Of a stretch of 18,120 nucleotides of DNA, positions 9,901 to 16,591 are shown in pieces. Position 1 is the stretch's first letter; each line of letters starts with the position of its first letter. The translations under genes were made by a program, and so were the position numbers. This DNA comes from Bacillota bacterium (lineage in GTDB: Bacteria > Bacillota > Clostridia > Christensenellales > UBA1242). The stretch spans positions 1 through 18,120 of the forward strand of contig WQSK01000016.1 in assembly GCA_009787915.1 (NCBI GenBank). Reading direction: 5' to 3'. Under the pieces are notes generated by a model. The model made no database searches, had not been told where the DNA came from, and saw only the letters and a list, made by a program, of their open reading frames with translations.

Positions 9901-11274
9901 AGTTGGCATAGCCGTCGTGCGTCCTCGGTTAAAAACCTGAGTGTTTATTAACTCGGCAAAACCTGTGCGAAGGATAGGCTCTACCAAACCGAACGCACTC
10001 CCGACCGTCATGAAGAACCCCATGACCCCACCTTCGTCAGGCATATTGGCATCAAGGAAACCTGGGAACGCATTATGTGTAAGCAAATAGAAAATTGAAT
10101 AATCAGACACAAGGATTTTTAAAAGTTCTGTTAATACTTCCCTGAACAGTGGGGCTCCGCGAAGTCCGCTGATGCTATCGCACGCCATTATCGACGGCAA
10201 AGAGTGCAATATATTGTGGATATCAATATTGATTCCAGCAGATTGGGTTTCAGCGGTGTCAAGGTAGAACTCTACTGACAACACCATTCTGTCATTTGGG
10301 TCGTCTGGCATCGGGAAAAAAGTATTAAGAACACCTGTAATAAGATGATACATTTGTTGGCTTGGTGTTTGTGCGCTTAGATTAAACAGATATCTCCAAA
10401 AAGTCATATCGGCAGGGACATCTATGATATTCATAAACGTGGATTCCAAATCAACACCGATTAAGTCAATGAGTCTTGCAATATTAAGGTCGTGGAATTC
10501 CCCTGGCAAAAAGTGGTTTACGACCTGCAAAAGGTCGCGCCCCATGAAAGGGTCAAGGACACCAGAATCTCTTAGTATATTGAATAACGAATCATCAAAA
10601 TCTGGGAACATACCCGAGAGGTCAAGGTTTGATAAAAAGTCCGCACTTGTGTACTGGGCAACGAGGGCGCGCAACATATCGTCGATACCAAAGTTTGTTC
10701 CAGACAACATTCCAAGAACACCCTCGAGTTGGTTACCGATGAAACCTTGGTTTTGGCTTATAAGTGAAGTCAGTGTATTTCGTATTGTTGTATCGACGCC
10801 TTGTATACCGCGGAGGTCATTAAGCAACTGGCGCGACAACGCAGATACAGACCGTGAATCTATACCACCGAGCATTGAACCAAGTGCCGCCCTTAGGTTT
10901 GCGTCTATGTTTAGGTTTCCAAAATCAATGTTGCCGTCGAAAATGTCACCAAGGCTTAACCCAAGGTCGTCACCAAGCAATTGCCCGATAATCGCCGATG
11001 CGTTCTCGGCAGTTAAAAGTTCCAACAATGGACCGCGCAGTGTTGAAGCCAAAAATGGGATGAGGCTCTCGGGGTCGTTTAGGTCAAGTTGTCTTCCGTT
11101 TATGCCAAAGTTTATTCCTTTTGCCGTATAGACACCTGCCCCAACTCTGGCTGCGCGAACACGGTCACCATTTCGCATTACAACCAAAGGTATAGCGATA
11201 GATGATGAAACCAGTATCACCGCCAAGCACACACATGCGATAATTTTATACGTGCGTGAGTTGAGGTTAAGCAT
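6961..11274 (-). CDS. Giant acidic, lysine-depleted, helical-repeat anchored surface protein (about 1438 aa)
   Basis: The frame is open from 11334, but the start is set at ATG 11274 (MLNLNSRTYK) because it follows an AGAAGGGG ribosome binding site and puts a basic residue just before a single hydrophobic segment (residues about 9-31, IIACVCLAVILVSSSIAIPL). It overlaps the previous gene by 8 bp, suggesting coupled translation. The body is long runs of amphipathic helices with Asp, Asn, Leu and Ile and few aromatics, and only about ten lysines. Repeated phrases include ITSFDDL, VTSFDQL and ITSLDQL near residues 875, 1011 and 1111, and IPDFL twice, so it is probably a degenerate helical solenoid. 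The last 100 residues look like beta strands. No catalytic motif is seen and I recognise no family. It may be a scaffold or a conduit across the wall; both are guesses. Confidence 0.85.
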   Translation of the reverse strand: MLNLNSRTYKIIACVCLAVILVSSSIAIPLVVMRNGDRVRAARVGAGVYTAKGINFGINGRQLDLNDPESLIPFLASTLRGPLLELLTAENASAIIGQLLGDDLGLSLGDIFDGNIDFGNLNIDANLRAALGSMLGGIDSRSVSALSRQLLNDLRGIQGVDTTIRNTLTSLISQNQGFIGNQLEGVLGMLSGTNFGIDDMLRALVAQYTSADFLSNLDLSGMFPDFDDSLFNILRDSGVLDPFMGRDLLQVVNHFLPGEFHDLNIARLIDLIGVDLESTFMNIIDVPADMTFWRYLFNLSAQTPSQQMYHLITGVLNTFFPMPDDPNDRMVLSVEFYLDTAETQSAGINIDIHNILHSLPSIMACDSISGLRGAPLFREVLTELLKILVSDYSIFYLLTHNAFPGFLDANMPDEGGVMGFFMTVGSAFGLVEPILRTGFAELINTQVFNRGRTTAMPTTLSQAQRDLWRANAHRMVDADLVIRDPLFGAIPFTRMPIFDILYEAVLDMVPDLMQAQGVNIGPNDIRNLIDIFANLYDTLTSELQQIYSFLLFRGDRTDGDVVAGVIETMIPFLIRMLDNQLIMGIVGDMLPSLLTDIVPAPINDRDFMNFTIDFVLNDLQGALAVIMNSNDLITDLFNFMQPVVNFGLSSPAILNAAAEIAIAYMPQEFASPEAIHLFAELLARVVPGLLSTGDVGAFLFDNVIPDFLMVLYQNDAVARAYILNVLLPELVLPIIPDFLHPLLNEHVLNVVYDALIEFLPQITSRHNGASLLEILPKVLANIVPAIFTPGYTDLVIATLAGNASELLQIGILRDFIVVFAHETAVGFINELGNLNPIFADLVPMIMGIASAQNIANAYDFLVMQIHNATHGQGITSFDDLVTALIIHAQTHVDAITNAATNLLIYAINNDVIYSATIAFVFEQAGNLLSNPAIAGEINAMLRDIALPLLDTFTPEVIMSLFSGDALVDAVIELFALEQLVAFAHSGLYNVINSQALEGVLLSIGSFLQTDTVTSFDQLADMLIVHVIDLIDGGLLNDIIDTAVDFAKNLVQDDQFYARAINEITSRLGVFLGHAEVREFVSKQLSNLINIDRNIVEGVLVNVAEVLSGKNITSLDQLASIVFSKIEPEQIIRFVISNLAVIMEDVQIQNLITDLVVNHVPGLIDDLFADINLDLGIAMLEGIDLNAIIGDVSVALGTILSDRDLVANLVSKLGPELHVLSEMATLNEMAEHLFDFAINFVLSNEKILDTIIEAVIPHLHTIIASDAFYTILESLFDMVGDVGEMLSGVVDMLSVLNITVVENRFIIGGLDVLLEQAGVEGLGPLLNLMLHRVEFTATEYGDLLNLDILFNTGSGLVELFPLLLNDISALLGPDISAVMNSDVINISVVFCTITEVIDLVVDITIGTLGPFANLFGLDLPFDINLDMTVSVGVSFGMA

Positions 11275-14200
11275 TGCGACCCCTTCTTTTGAACAAAATT
11301 GTTCCAACAAGACCCGCAAGTCCAAGTGCCCCACATACGCCTACAACTGTGCCAACGATTGCGCCTGTGCCCATGCCTCCGTCGGTTACTGTTGTGATAC
11401 CTGCGTTTCTATTAACAGAAAGACGTGTCATCGCACCCGCATTAAAATAATTGTCGTCGCATGCTGCGGTACGGATGAATACAAAGAACTCGTCATATTC
11501 GACATCACGGAAAGTAATTGTTCCTCCTGCGGCACCAAAACGCCATTCAAGGCTGTCGGCACCTGCGTTTGCATTTGTAGAAATTGCGAACTGGATACGT
11601 TGTGCGGCTCCGTTAGCCGAGGCGTTTACAACAATGGCACCTGTGATTTCGTTGACTGTGAAGGTAGAGTTTTCGATATCCGCACCTTGCTGGCGAACAC
11701 GTGTTGTTACATATATAGTGATTGTAATTTCCGTCGGCGAAAAGTTCGCACCCGCATTGTGTCTTACAACAACTGTGTTTTCCCCCAACACAAGTGTCGG
11801 TGCATTACCAATCCATGAAAGTCCAAGAGGCAAAACAAATGACGGAGTTGCCGTTGATATAGAGTGTGTGAATTCCGTCGCCCCTGTCCAAACAGATTGT
11901 GCAGGTGTGATTGTCACATTCAAAACAATAGTAATGAACTCATGGTTTGGGCTTTCCCTCCATTGGATTGGAATTTCATGGGCTTCTGGTCGCACATTAA
12001 GCCCCGCTAAATTGGCGAGTTCAAATGGTTGTCCAAAAATATTTGTGAAGTTCAAAGAACCATATCTTTCTACAAAAGCGGATTCTGAACTTGCAAGTGG
12101 TGTCACAACAATTGTTACCAAAACCTCAACTGGGCTGTGGTTTGAACTTTGTGTGTAGAAAACAGTTTTTGTAATTGTACCAACAGAATCCGCAACAAAC
12201 TGGGTTCCGTCTGGCAAAGTTACCGCCCCGCCAAATTGTTCTTCAAACACAGTTTCCCCGCTCCACACAGATTGCGCAGGTGTGATTTCAACAAAAAGTT
12301 CAATGTTAATCAGAGAGTGGTTTGGACTTTGTTGCCATTGTATTTCGATTCTGTGCTCGCCAATATTGCGACCTATCAGGTCTGCATGCGCAAATGGTTG
12401 CCCAAAAACATTTGTGAAGTTCAAAGAACCATATCTTTCTACAAAAGCGGATTCTGAACTTGGGCGCGGTGTAACGACGATTGTTACAGGAACCTCTGCG
12501 GAAAGATGATTTTCGTTATATATGACGGTTACGGTTTTTGTAAAAGAACCAATTGATGTCGCCGTGAACTGCTCGCCATTTGGTAGAGTTATCGTTTCGC
12601 CATATTGTTTTGTAAATGTTGTTTGTCCGTCAAAATCGAATGGGGCTTTTGCGATTGTAAACGCCCTGTTGACAGAACCGATATGATAAGAACCATAAAA
12701 CAGGTCGGCGGTAAAGGTGTAATCCCCTGCGTTGGTTGGCATTGTTGTTTCACCGCTCCAAAGTGGGTTTACAACGCTGTACCCATTACCAAGTGCAGAA
12801 AGGTTGACCGCTGAACCTTGCGGGTTACCATTATATACAAAAGAAGTTGCCGTCAATGGGATTGGTGCGAACATTGGCGCGATTGTGGCAAACAAGCCAT
12901 TAACATCATGCCCTATACCGCGATTGCGCAAGTGCCTCCAATAATAAGTCAATACCTCGGGGTTTCTGGAACTTGTTTGCAAGATATCTGATATTGGTCT
13001 GTTAAGATTCAACTCCCACCCTCGGAAATAGTGGTTGACGTTTGGTATTGCACGGGCGGTATGTGTGGCATATGGGTCTTGGTGTGTGAATTGAAATACT
13101 TGGGCCCCGTATATTGTGCCTTCGGAACCTGGCTCAACCCCGAATTGAATTTGTCTATGTGGAATAACGACACGGTTTAAACGAATACCTTCCAAAACAA
13201 TTGCAGTTTGCACGTTATGGTCGTCAGCAGCATTAACAGGATGCGCAAAAGCCTCGGCAAACAAACGTACGTAAAAACCGCGGTTTTGGGCAACTTGTGT
13301 CATGTGGTCACCGCTTATTGTTATAGAGCGCGAGTTGAAACCCCAACCATTAAAATCAAAAGCGTTATCATTTCCATGAAAGAAATTACCAGTAAGTCCA
13401 TGCGTGAGTCCATAAGACCTAGAGCGACCTGACGTTGTAACACTCGCTTGCGAACCACGTCCGCCTACTTGGATTGTTTGGTGGTTTGTCATGCTGAAAA
13501 TATTACCGCTTGTCATTGTTGTGTTTGCTGACGGAACCTCGTTCGCACTAACCCTTGGACGCGACGGATTAATGTTTGTGCCTGTACCCATATGACCAAA
13601 ACCCAAATCAAGGAAAGAATAAGTTCTTCCGCGTTCATCTGATGCGGTTGCAGAACCGCGCCATGTTCCGTCGTGCATTGCACCCAAACCAAAGTAAAAA
13701 TCAAAAGTCAATCCGCCCGCAACTGCATCAATAAGGATTTGTTCACGTAAATCACCGTCGATACCCACCCAAACGTGCAAAGAATTGTTCACACGTGTTT
13801 GGTTTTGACCAACCGAGGTTTCACCCATGTGGTTTGTATAGGCAAGGGCCTCTCCCCTTCTATCAAGCAACCCTCCAGTGGTTTCCGTGTTTGTGGTTCC
13901 GCTTGCGCCACCACGTGTTCTGTCACTTGGGTGCCTTCTTGTATAGTACCCAGGGTTCGATGTTACACCACGGCTGGTTTCCCTAGAATCTGTAAATGTC
14001 AAAAAGTTCGATAAGTTTGACCCTTGTGCATGGTGAACGTGCTGACGACCATTTTCACACGGAAGAACGTCACCGAAAAAGCGAAGGTCGCGAATTGCCA
14101 TAACTGCGGCGTTTCTAAGAGCATTGGTATTAGCGTGCGTAGTCACAGTATGAAAAATCAAGAACCTTGTTCTTACCATATTAAACATTTCATAACGTGT

Positions 14201-14761
14201 ATTGTCATCGTTTGGCCAAGAGAAATTAATTGAACGATAAAACCCGTTACCGTTTGTGGCCGCAATCCAAGAGTTACGAACTCCAACATCAAGGTCATTC
14301 CAGTTTGAGTAAAAATCTTCACCTGGAACCCACAGTTGTGCGGTTGCTGCCCTATCACGCAAATATGGACGGGGAGAAAACCTCAGCCCTTGTATATATG
14401 TAACACTTCCAAGGTCGATAATAAGTTTTGCGTTCGCAGAACCTGGACGAACACCAGTTGTCCCACCTGGTCCGTGCCAGAAATTGTTGTTGGCGGTTTG
14501 CCTACCCATTAATCCATTTTGAAGTGCGCTAATATTTGTACCTGAAGCAGAACCAGGGTTCCAAACCACCGTGTAAGGTGTTCCGCCGAAACCATATACA
14601 GATAAATTGGCGCGGTCATTGGTGCTTAGGGTTGTGATACTGCTTGCTTCAACGATGTTTTCATTATTTGTATTCCCGCGCAAAAAAGCACCAATAGCAC
14701 CAAGTGCCAAACTTAGCGTAAATATTCCGATTGCTAACGACCGTGTTATCGCTTTTTTCAT
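11267..14761 (-). CDS. Modular cell-surface protein: discoidin-like domain, InlB/MBG-like repeats, C-terminal membrane anchor (1164 aa)
   Basis: First gene of the block. Residues 1-39 are a signal peptide (MKKAITRSLAIGIF, hydrophobic to 27, likely cut after VEA). Residues about 52-230 resemble an F5/8 type C (discoidin) carbohydrate-binding domain: AKLIIDLGSVTYIQGLRFSP in the core and a closing IRDLRFFG. Residues 230-530 are Gly/Ser/Thr/Asn-rich and unassigned. Residues 537-635 resemble an InlB B-repeat (TARAIPNVNHYFRGW), and 636-705 an MBG-like module (FVYNGNPQGS, TNAGDYTFTA). Then follow 123-residue repeats from about 706 to 953 and a partial third unit. Residues 1131-1157 are hydrophobic and followed by FKRRGRNA, a stop-transfer anchor; there is no LPxTG sortase motif. 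A role in binding glycan or matrix is inferred from the domains. Confidence 0.88.
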   Translation of the reverse strand: MKKAITRSLAIGIFTLSLALGAIGAFLRGNTNNENIVEASSITTLSTNDRANLSVYGFGGTPYTVVWNPGSASGTNISALQNGLMGRQTANNNFWHGPGGTTGVRPGSANAKLIIDLGSVTYIQGLRFSPRPYLRDRAATAQLWVPGEDFYSNWNDLDVGVRNSWIAATNGNGFYRSINFSWPNDDNTRYEMFNMVRTRFLIFHTVTTHANTNALRNAAVMAIRDLRFFGDVLPCENGRQHVHHAQGSNLSNFLTFTDSRETSRGVTSNPGYYTRRHPSDRTRGGASGTTNTETTGGLLDRRGEALAYTNHMGETSVGQNQTRVNNSLHVWVGIDGDLREQILIDAVAGGLTFDFYFGLGAMHDGTWRGSATASDERGRTYSFLDLGFGHMGTGTNINPSRPRVSANEVPSANTTMTSGNIFSMTNHQTIQVGGRGSQASVTTSGRSRSYGLTHGLTGNFFHGNDNAFDFNGWGFNSRSITISGDHMTQVAQNRGFYVRLFAEAFAHPVNAADDHNVQTAIVLEGIRLNRVVIPHRQIQFGVEPGSEGTIYGAQVFQFTHQDPYATHTARAIPNVNHYFRGWELNLNRPISDILQTSSRNPEVLTYYWRHLRNRGIGHDVNGLFATIAPMFAPIPLTATSFVYNGNPQGSAVNLSALGNGYSVVNPLWSGETTMPTNAGDYTFTADLFYGSYHIGSVNRAFTIAKAPFDFDGQTTFTKQYGETITLPNGEQFTATSIGSFTKTVTVIYNENHLSAEVPVTIVVTPRPSSESAFVERYGSLNFTNVFGQPFAHADLIGRNIGEHRIEIQWQQSPNHSLINIELFVEITPAQSVWSGETVFEEQFGGAVTLPDGTQFVADSVGTITKTVFYTQSSNHSPVEVLVTIVVTPLASSESAFVERYGSLNFTNIFGQPFELANLAGLNVRPEAHEIPIQWRESPNHEFITIVLNVTITPAQSVWTGATEFTHSISTATPSFVLPLGLSWIGNAPTLVLGENTVVVRHNAGANFSPTEITITIYVTTRVRQQGADIENSTFTVNEITGAIVVNASANGAAQRIQFAISTNANAGADSLEWRFGAAGGTITFRDVEYDEFFVFIRTAACDDNYFNAGAMTRLSVNRNAGITTVTDGGMGTGAIVGTVVGVCGALGLAGLVGTILFKRRGRNA
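12022..12462 (-). repeat. Near-identical 72-bp direct repeat, period 369 bp, inside the surface protein gene
   Basis: The segments 12022-12093 and 12391-12462 differ at only two bases. They encode the start of two consecutive 123-residue protein repeats (SSESAFVERYGSLNFTN at residues 768 and 891, followed by FGQPF). Neighbouring parts of the repeats have diverged much more, so this stretch is either recently duplicated, kept alike by gene conversion, or under strong constraint. Confidence 0.9.
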
Positions 14762-14774
14762 TAAACTTTTAATA

Positions 14775-14780
14775 CTCCTT
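14775..14780 (-). promoter_or_regulatory. Ribosome binding site of the 1164-aa gene
   Basis: AAGGAG lies 13 nt before the ATG at 14761, longer than the usual 5-9 nt. No other ATG is nearby in frame, so the start stands. Confidence 0.6.
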
Positions 14781-14796
14781 ATTTGTTGCCGAAACC

Positions 14797-14809
14797 CTGC
14801 CGTTGGCAG
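14797..14809. promoter_or_regulatory. Small perfect hairpin in the 5' leader
   Basis: CTGCC-GTT-GGCAG makes a 5-bp stem with a 3-nt loop. It lies in the predicted leader of the large block, just upstream of its ribosome binding site. It could be a protein site or affect translation; it is too short to be a terminator and has no T run. Confidence 0.35.
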
Positions 14810-14872
14810 TAATCCCGTGTATATATGAATTGATTATATTTTATATTAAAACCGAATTAACGGTATATATAC

Positions 14873-14901
14873 ATATTACACTAGTTTGCTTGCAATGTCA
14901 A
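14873..14901 (-). promoter_or_regulatory. Predicted sigma-A promoter of the seven-gene surface/ABC block
   Basis: On the minus strand TTGACA (14901-14896) is followed after 17 bp by TAATAT (14878-14873). The -35 is consensus and the -10 matches 4 of 6, including the key first two and last bases. The predicted transcription start is near 14866, giving a leader of about 105 nt. An ACTAGT palindrome lies in the spacer. Confidence 0.6.
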
Positions 14902-14918
14902 GACAAAGTTGATAATAT
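14890..14918 (+). promoter_or_regulatory. Predicted promoter giving a leaderless GTG-start mRNA
   Basis: TTGCAA (14890-14895), 17 bp, TAATAT (14913-14918). A start site 7 nt past the -10 falls exactly at the GTG at 14925. The -35 abuts the opposing promoter's -35 (14896-14901), and the TTGC-TT-GCAA inverted repeat at 14886-14895 overlaps it, so the two promoters may be regulated together. Confidence 0.5.
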
Positions 14919-14924
14919 ATTTGA

Positions 14925-15419
14925 GTGAAAGAAAATAACGAAACACCAGACGAAGATGAGGGGGAAACCCTTCACAAGTTCGAGGTCAAAGAAGAAGTCG
15001 ATGAGGCGCAGAAAAAAGTCATCCCGATTCGTGTAAAAGACGAAAAAGAAAGGGAGATGAAAAAATCCAAAATACAGATGAAAGGCAGTACCTCTGTTGG
15101 TATAGAAAGTGGTACAGGCTCGGAAAAAGGGAAAAAAGCGGTTGACGGAATTTTCAAAAGTTTGTTTAGTATATTTGATGACTTGTTCAGGTCTATCGGT
15201 CTTGAATCCGAGAGCACCAAAACCACAGGTACAAAAACCAGCGGTGTTTCCTCCCCCGCTGTTTCCCCAAAAGAGCCCGAAACACAAACCGTGCAAGAGG
15301 TTTCCGCACCCGAAAAAGCACCAGAGCCAAAACTATCGACGATGTCACATAAAAAAGATATTGAAAAAGATATCGACCTTGAGAAACAAAAAGAACTTGA
15401 GGAACTTCAAAACGGATAG
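14925..15419 (+). CDS. Highly charged 164-aa protein, probably cytoplasmic, unknown function
   Basis: Frame starts at GTG 14925; a stop lies immediately upstream, so no earlier start exists. There is no Shine-Dalgarno sequence, and the promoter placement suggests leaderless translation. Residues 1-60 are rich in Glu, Lys and Asp. Residues about 70-92 form an amphipathic, hydrophobic stretch (GIFKSLFSIFDDLFRSIG) that could touch the membrane or a partner. Residues 95-135 are a Thr/Ser/Pro/Glu-rich flexible linker, and the tail is again charged (EKQKELEEL). No signal peptide. It is read divergently from the surface/ABC block and ends 6 bp before a hairpin terminator, which supports it being real. 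I recognise no family; a regulatory or scaffolding role next to the divergent block is a guess. Confidence 0.65.
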   Translation: MKENNETPDEDEGETLHKFEVKEEVDEAQKKVIPIRVKDEKEREMKKSKIQMKGSTSVGIESGTGSEKGKKAVDGIFKSLFSIFDDLFRSIGLESESTKTTGTKTSGVSSPAVSPKEPETQTVQEVSAPEKAPEPKLSTMSHKKDIEKDIDLEKQKELEELQNG

Positions 15420-15425
15420 CAACAA

Positions 15426-15449
15426 AAAAACGGGTCGGACCCGTTTTTT
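15426..15449. terminator. Bidirectional rho-independent terminator
   Basis: ACGGGT (15430-15435), loop CGG, ACCCGT (15439-15444), with an A run before and a T run after that pair to lengthen the stem. It ends the + gene at 15419 and, read the other way, the minus ORF ending at 15457. Confidence 0.88.
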
Positions 15450-15456
15450 ATTTTAA

Positions 15457-15639
15457 TTACGCATTGACAGGTGTCTTTATAGGCATTTCAATAGGAATAG
15501 ATTTTGTAACTTTAAAACCAAGTCTATTACCCGCATCAGATGAAATCTGATTCGTGAATCTCGAGTAATGGTTTGGAAAACTCGTGGCTGAACAACCATA
15601 TAACTCGGAGAGAATTTGCCTATGTGTGTTTCTGTCCAT
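15457..15639 (-). CDS. Small 60-codon protein, hypothetical
   Basis: Begins MDRNTHRQILSELYGCS and ends KTPVNA. The N-terminal 15 residues could be a helix and the remainder is polar, with no membrane segment. Support for expression is positional: the stop lies 8 bp from a bidirectional terminator and a promoter sits directly upstream. There is no Shine-Dalgarno sequence; the promoter would start the RNA at the ATG itself. No family recognised. Another overlapping frame on this strand is open but lacks these supports. Confidence 0.45.
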   Translation of the reverse strand: MDRNTHRQILSELYGCSATSFPNHYSRFTNQISSDAGNRLGFKVTKSIPIEMPIKTPVNA

Positions 15640-15645
15640 ACAAGC

Positions 15646-15673
15646 ATTTTAACACACCTATAAAATAAAGCAA
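15646..15673 (-). promoter_or_regulatory. Predicted promoter of the 60-codon ORF, leaderless geometry
   Basis: TTGCTT (15673-15668), 16 bp, TAAAAT (15651-15646). The -10 matches 5 of 6. The expected start site, 7 nt downstream, is the A of the ATG at 15639. Confidence 0.45.
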
Positions 15674-15738
15674 GGGTTTTTACTAATTTTTTGTGGAAAG
15701 TTTGTGGAATAATTGTGTACAGTTGCAAATGATATACT

Positions 15739-16374
15739 ATGAAGAAATTTTGGCAAATTACAACTTGGATAGTTTATGGTATCTGCCTTGCCGTTTTTTT
15801 AGGGACAATAATCTTTGTGGCGATTGATGGCGGACAAAATATGTGGGGTCGACTTGGGCTTTGCATAGGCGGACTTCTCGGGCTCGTTGCATTGATTGTG
15901 ATTGGTTTTGCTTTTCGGTTTCGCCTCCCGTCTTATATCCATATATATTTGGCGTTACTGATTACGATTTGTGTTGTGCTCGGTGAAGTATTCGGTTTCT
16001 TTGATACTTACCCATGGTTTAACAAAGTCCTGCACACCATAAGCGGGGCCCTAATCACCGTGATTGGGTTTACGATTGCGCGTTGGTGGCTTGGGGGCGA
16101 ACTTTTTGAAAAAAGCCCACTGCTCTTTATTGCGTTTTTTGCGTTTTGTTTTTCGTTAATGGTTGGGGTCTTTTGGGAAATTATGGAATTCACCGTAGAT
16201 TGTGTTGCAGGACAGAATATGCAACGGTGGCAAGACCCAAACTCTGTACGCGCGCCATTTGAAAGCGGTTTAATTGATACCATGTGGGATATGATAGTGC
16301 ATACGATTGCGGCGTTGGTTATTTCGGTGATTGGGTATTTTTATCTGCGGAAAAAGCGCAAAGAGTCAAAGTAA
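15739..16374 (+). CDS. YjdF/DUF2238-like integral membrane protein (211 aa)
   Basis: Membrane protein with about six hydrophobic segments and a basic C-terminal tail (LRKKRKESK). Conserved-looking polar motifs are those I associate with the YjdF/DUF2238 family: GEVFGFFDTYPWFNKVLHT at 82-100, followed by ISG, then WEIMEFTVD at 146-154 and GLIDTMWDM at 177-185. These put Glu, Asp, His and Trp residues near the membrane, but the family has no established biochemical role that I can state. The ATG follows TATACT directly and has no Shine-Dalgarno sequence, so how translation starts is unclear. It converges on the small minus-strand gene, with only 8 bp between stops and no hairpin. Confidence 0.85.
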   Translation: MKKFWQITTWIVYGICLAVFLGTIIFVAIDGGQNMWGRLGLCIGGLLGLVALIVIGFAFRFRLPSYIHIYLALLITICVVLGEVFGFFDTYPWFNKVLHTISGALITVIGFTIARWWLGGELFEKSPLLFIAFFAFCFSLMVGVFWEIMEFTVDCVAGQNMQRWQDPNSVRAPFESGLIDTMWDMIVHTIAALVISVIGYFYLRKKRKESK

Positions 16375-16382
16375 ATCGTTTT

Positions 16383-16559
16383 TCACATATCATCCATTTC
16401 TGTCGCTTTTGAATCAACAGTAGGACTATCCTTTGCAGGTGTAGATTCAACTTTTTCAGCCCTTTCTTCGGCTTTTCTTTGCCAGTAAACATCCCAGTCG
16501 TGCGCTCTTGTCGCTGCATCTAACCTATCGTGAAAATCGTGTCTCCAATCTCTTGGCAT
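16383..16559 (-). CDS. Small charged 58-aa protein with consensus promoter and ribosome binding site
   Basis: Encodes MPRDWRHDFHDRLDAATRAH, then DWDVYWQRKAEERAEKVES and a Pro/Thr/Asp tail ending EMDDM. The first 40 residues look like an amphipathic helix rich in Arg, Asp, His and Trp; there is no signal or membrane segment. AAGGAG is well spaced before the ATG and a consensus sigma-A promoter precedes it, so the gene is very likely real and well expressed despite its size. It follows the CDP-alcohol phosphatidyltransferase gene in the same direction. I recognise no family; a small cytoplasmic regulator or adaptor is a guess. Confidence 0.8.
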   Translation of the reverse strand: MPRDWRHDFHDRLDAATRAHDWDVYWQRKAEERAEKVESTPAKDSPTVDSKATEMDDM

Positions 16560-16591
16560 ATTGTATATCTCCTTTTGATTTTAATACAATT

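Noticed and set aside
10424..11131. 235-codon open frame on the + strand
   Set aside because: Antisense shadow of the giant anchored protein; Ser/Pro/Arg-rich composition is what its Asp/Leu/Gly codons give when read backwards.
11275..11334. Upstream start giving the giant protein 20 more residues (MGHLDLRVLL...)
   Set aside because: It lies inside the preceding gene, has no ribosome binding site, and would bury the membrane anchor; ATG 11274 has a good site and a typical anchor N-terminus.
14833..14860. Second possible promoter for the large block (TATAAT at 14838-14833)
   Set aside because: The -10 is perfect but the only -35 at proper distance is TTAATT; the TTGACA promoter further upstream is better. 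It could still contribute.
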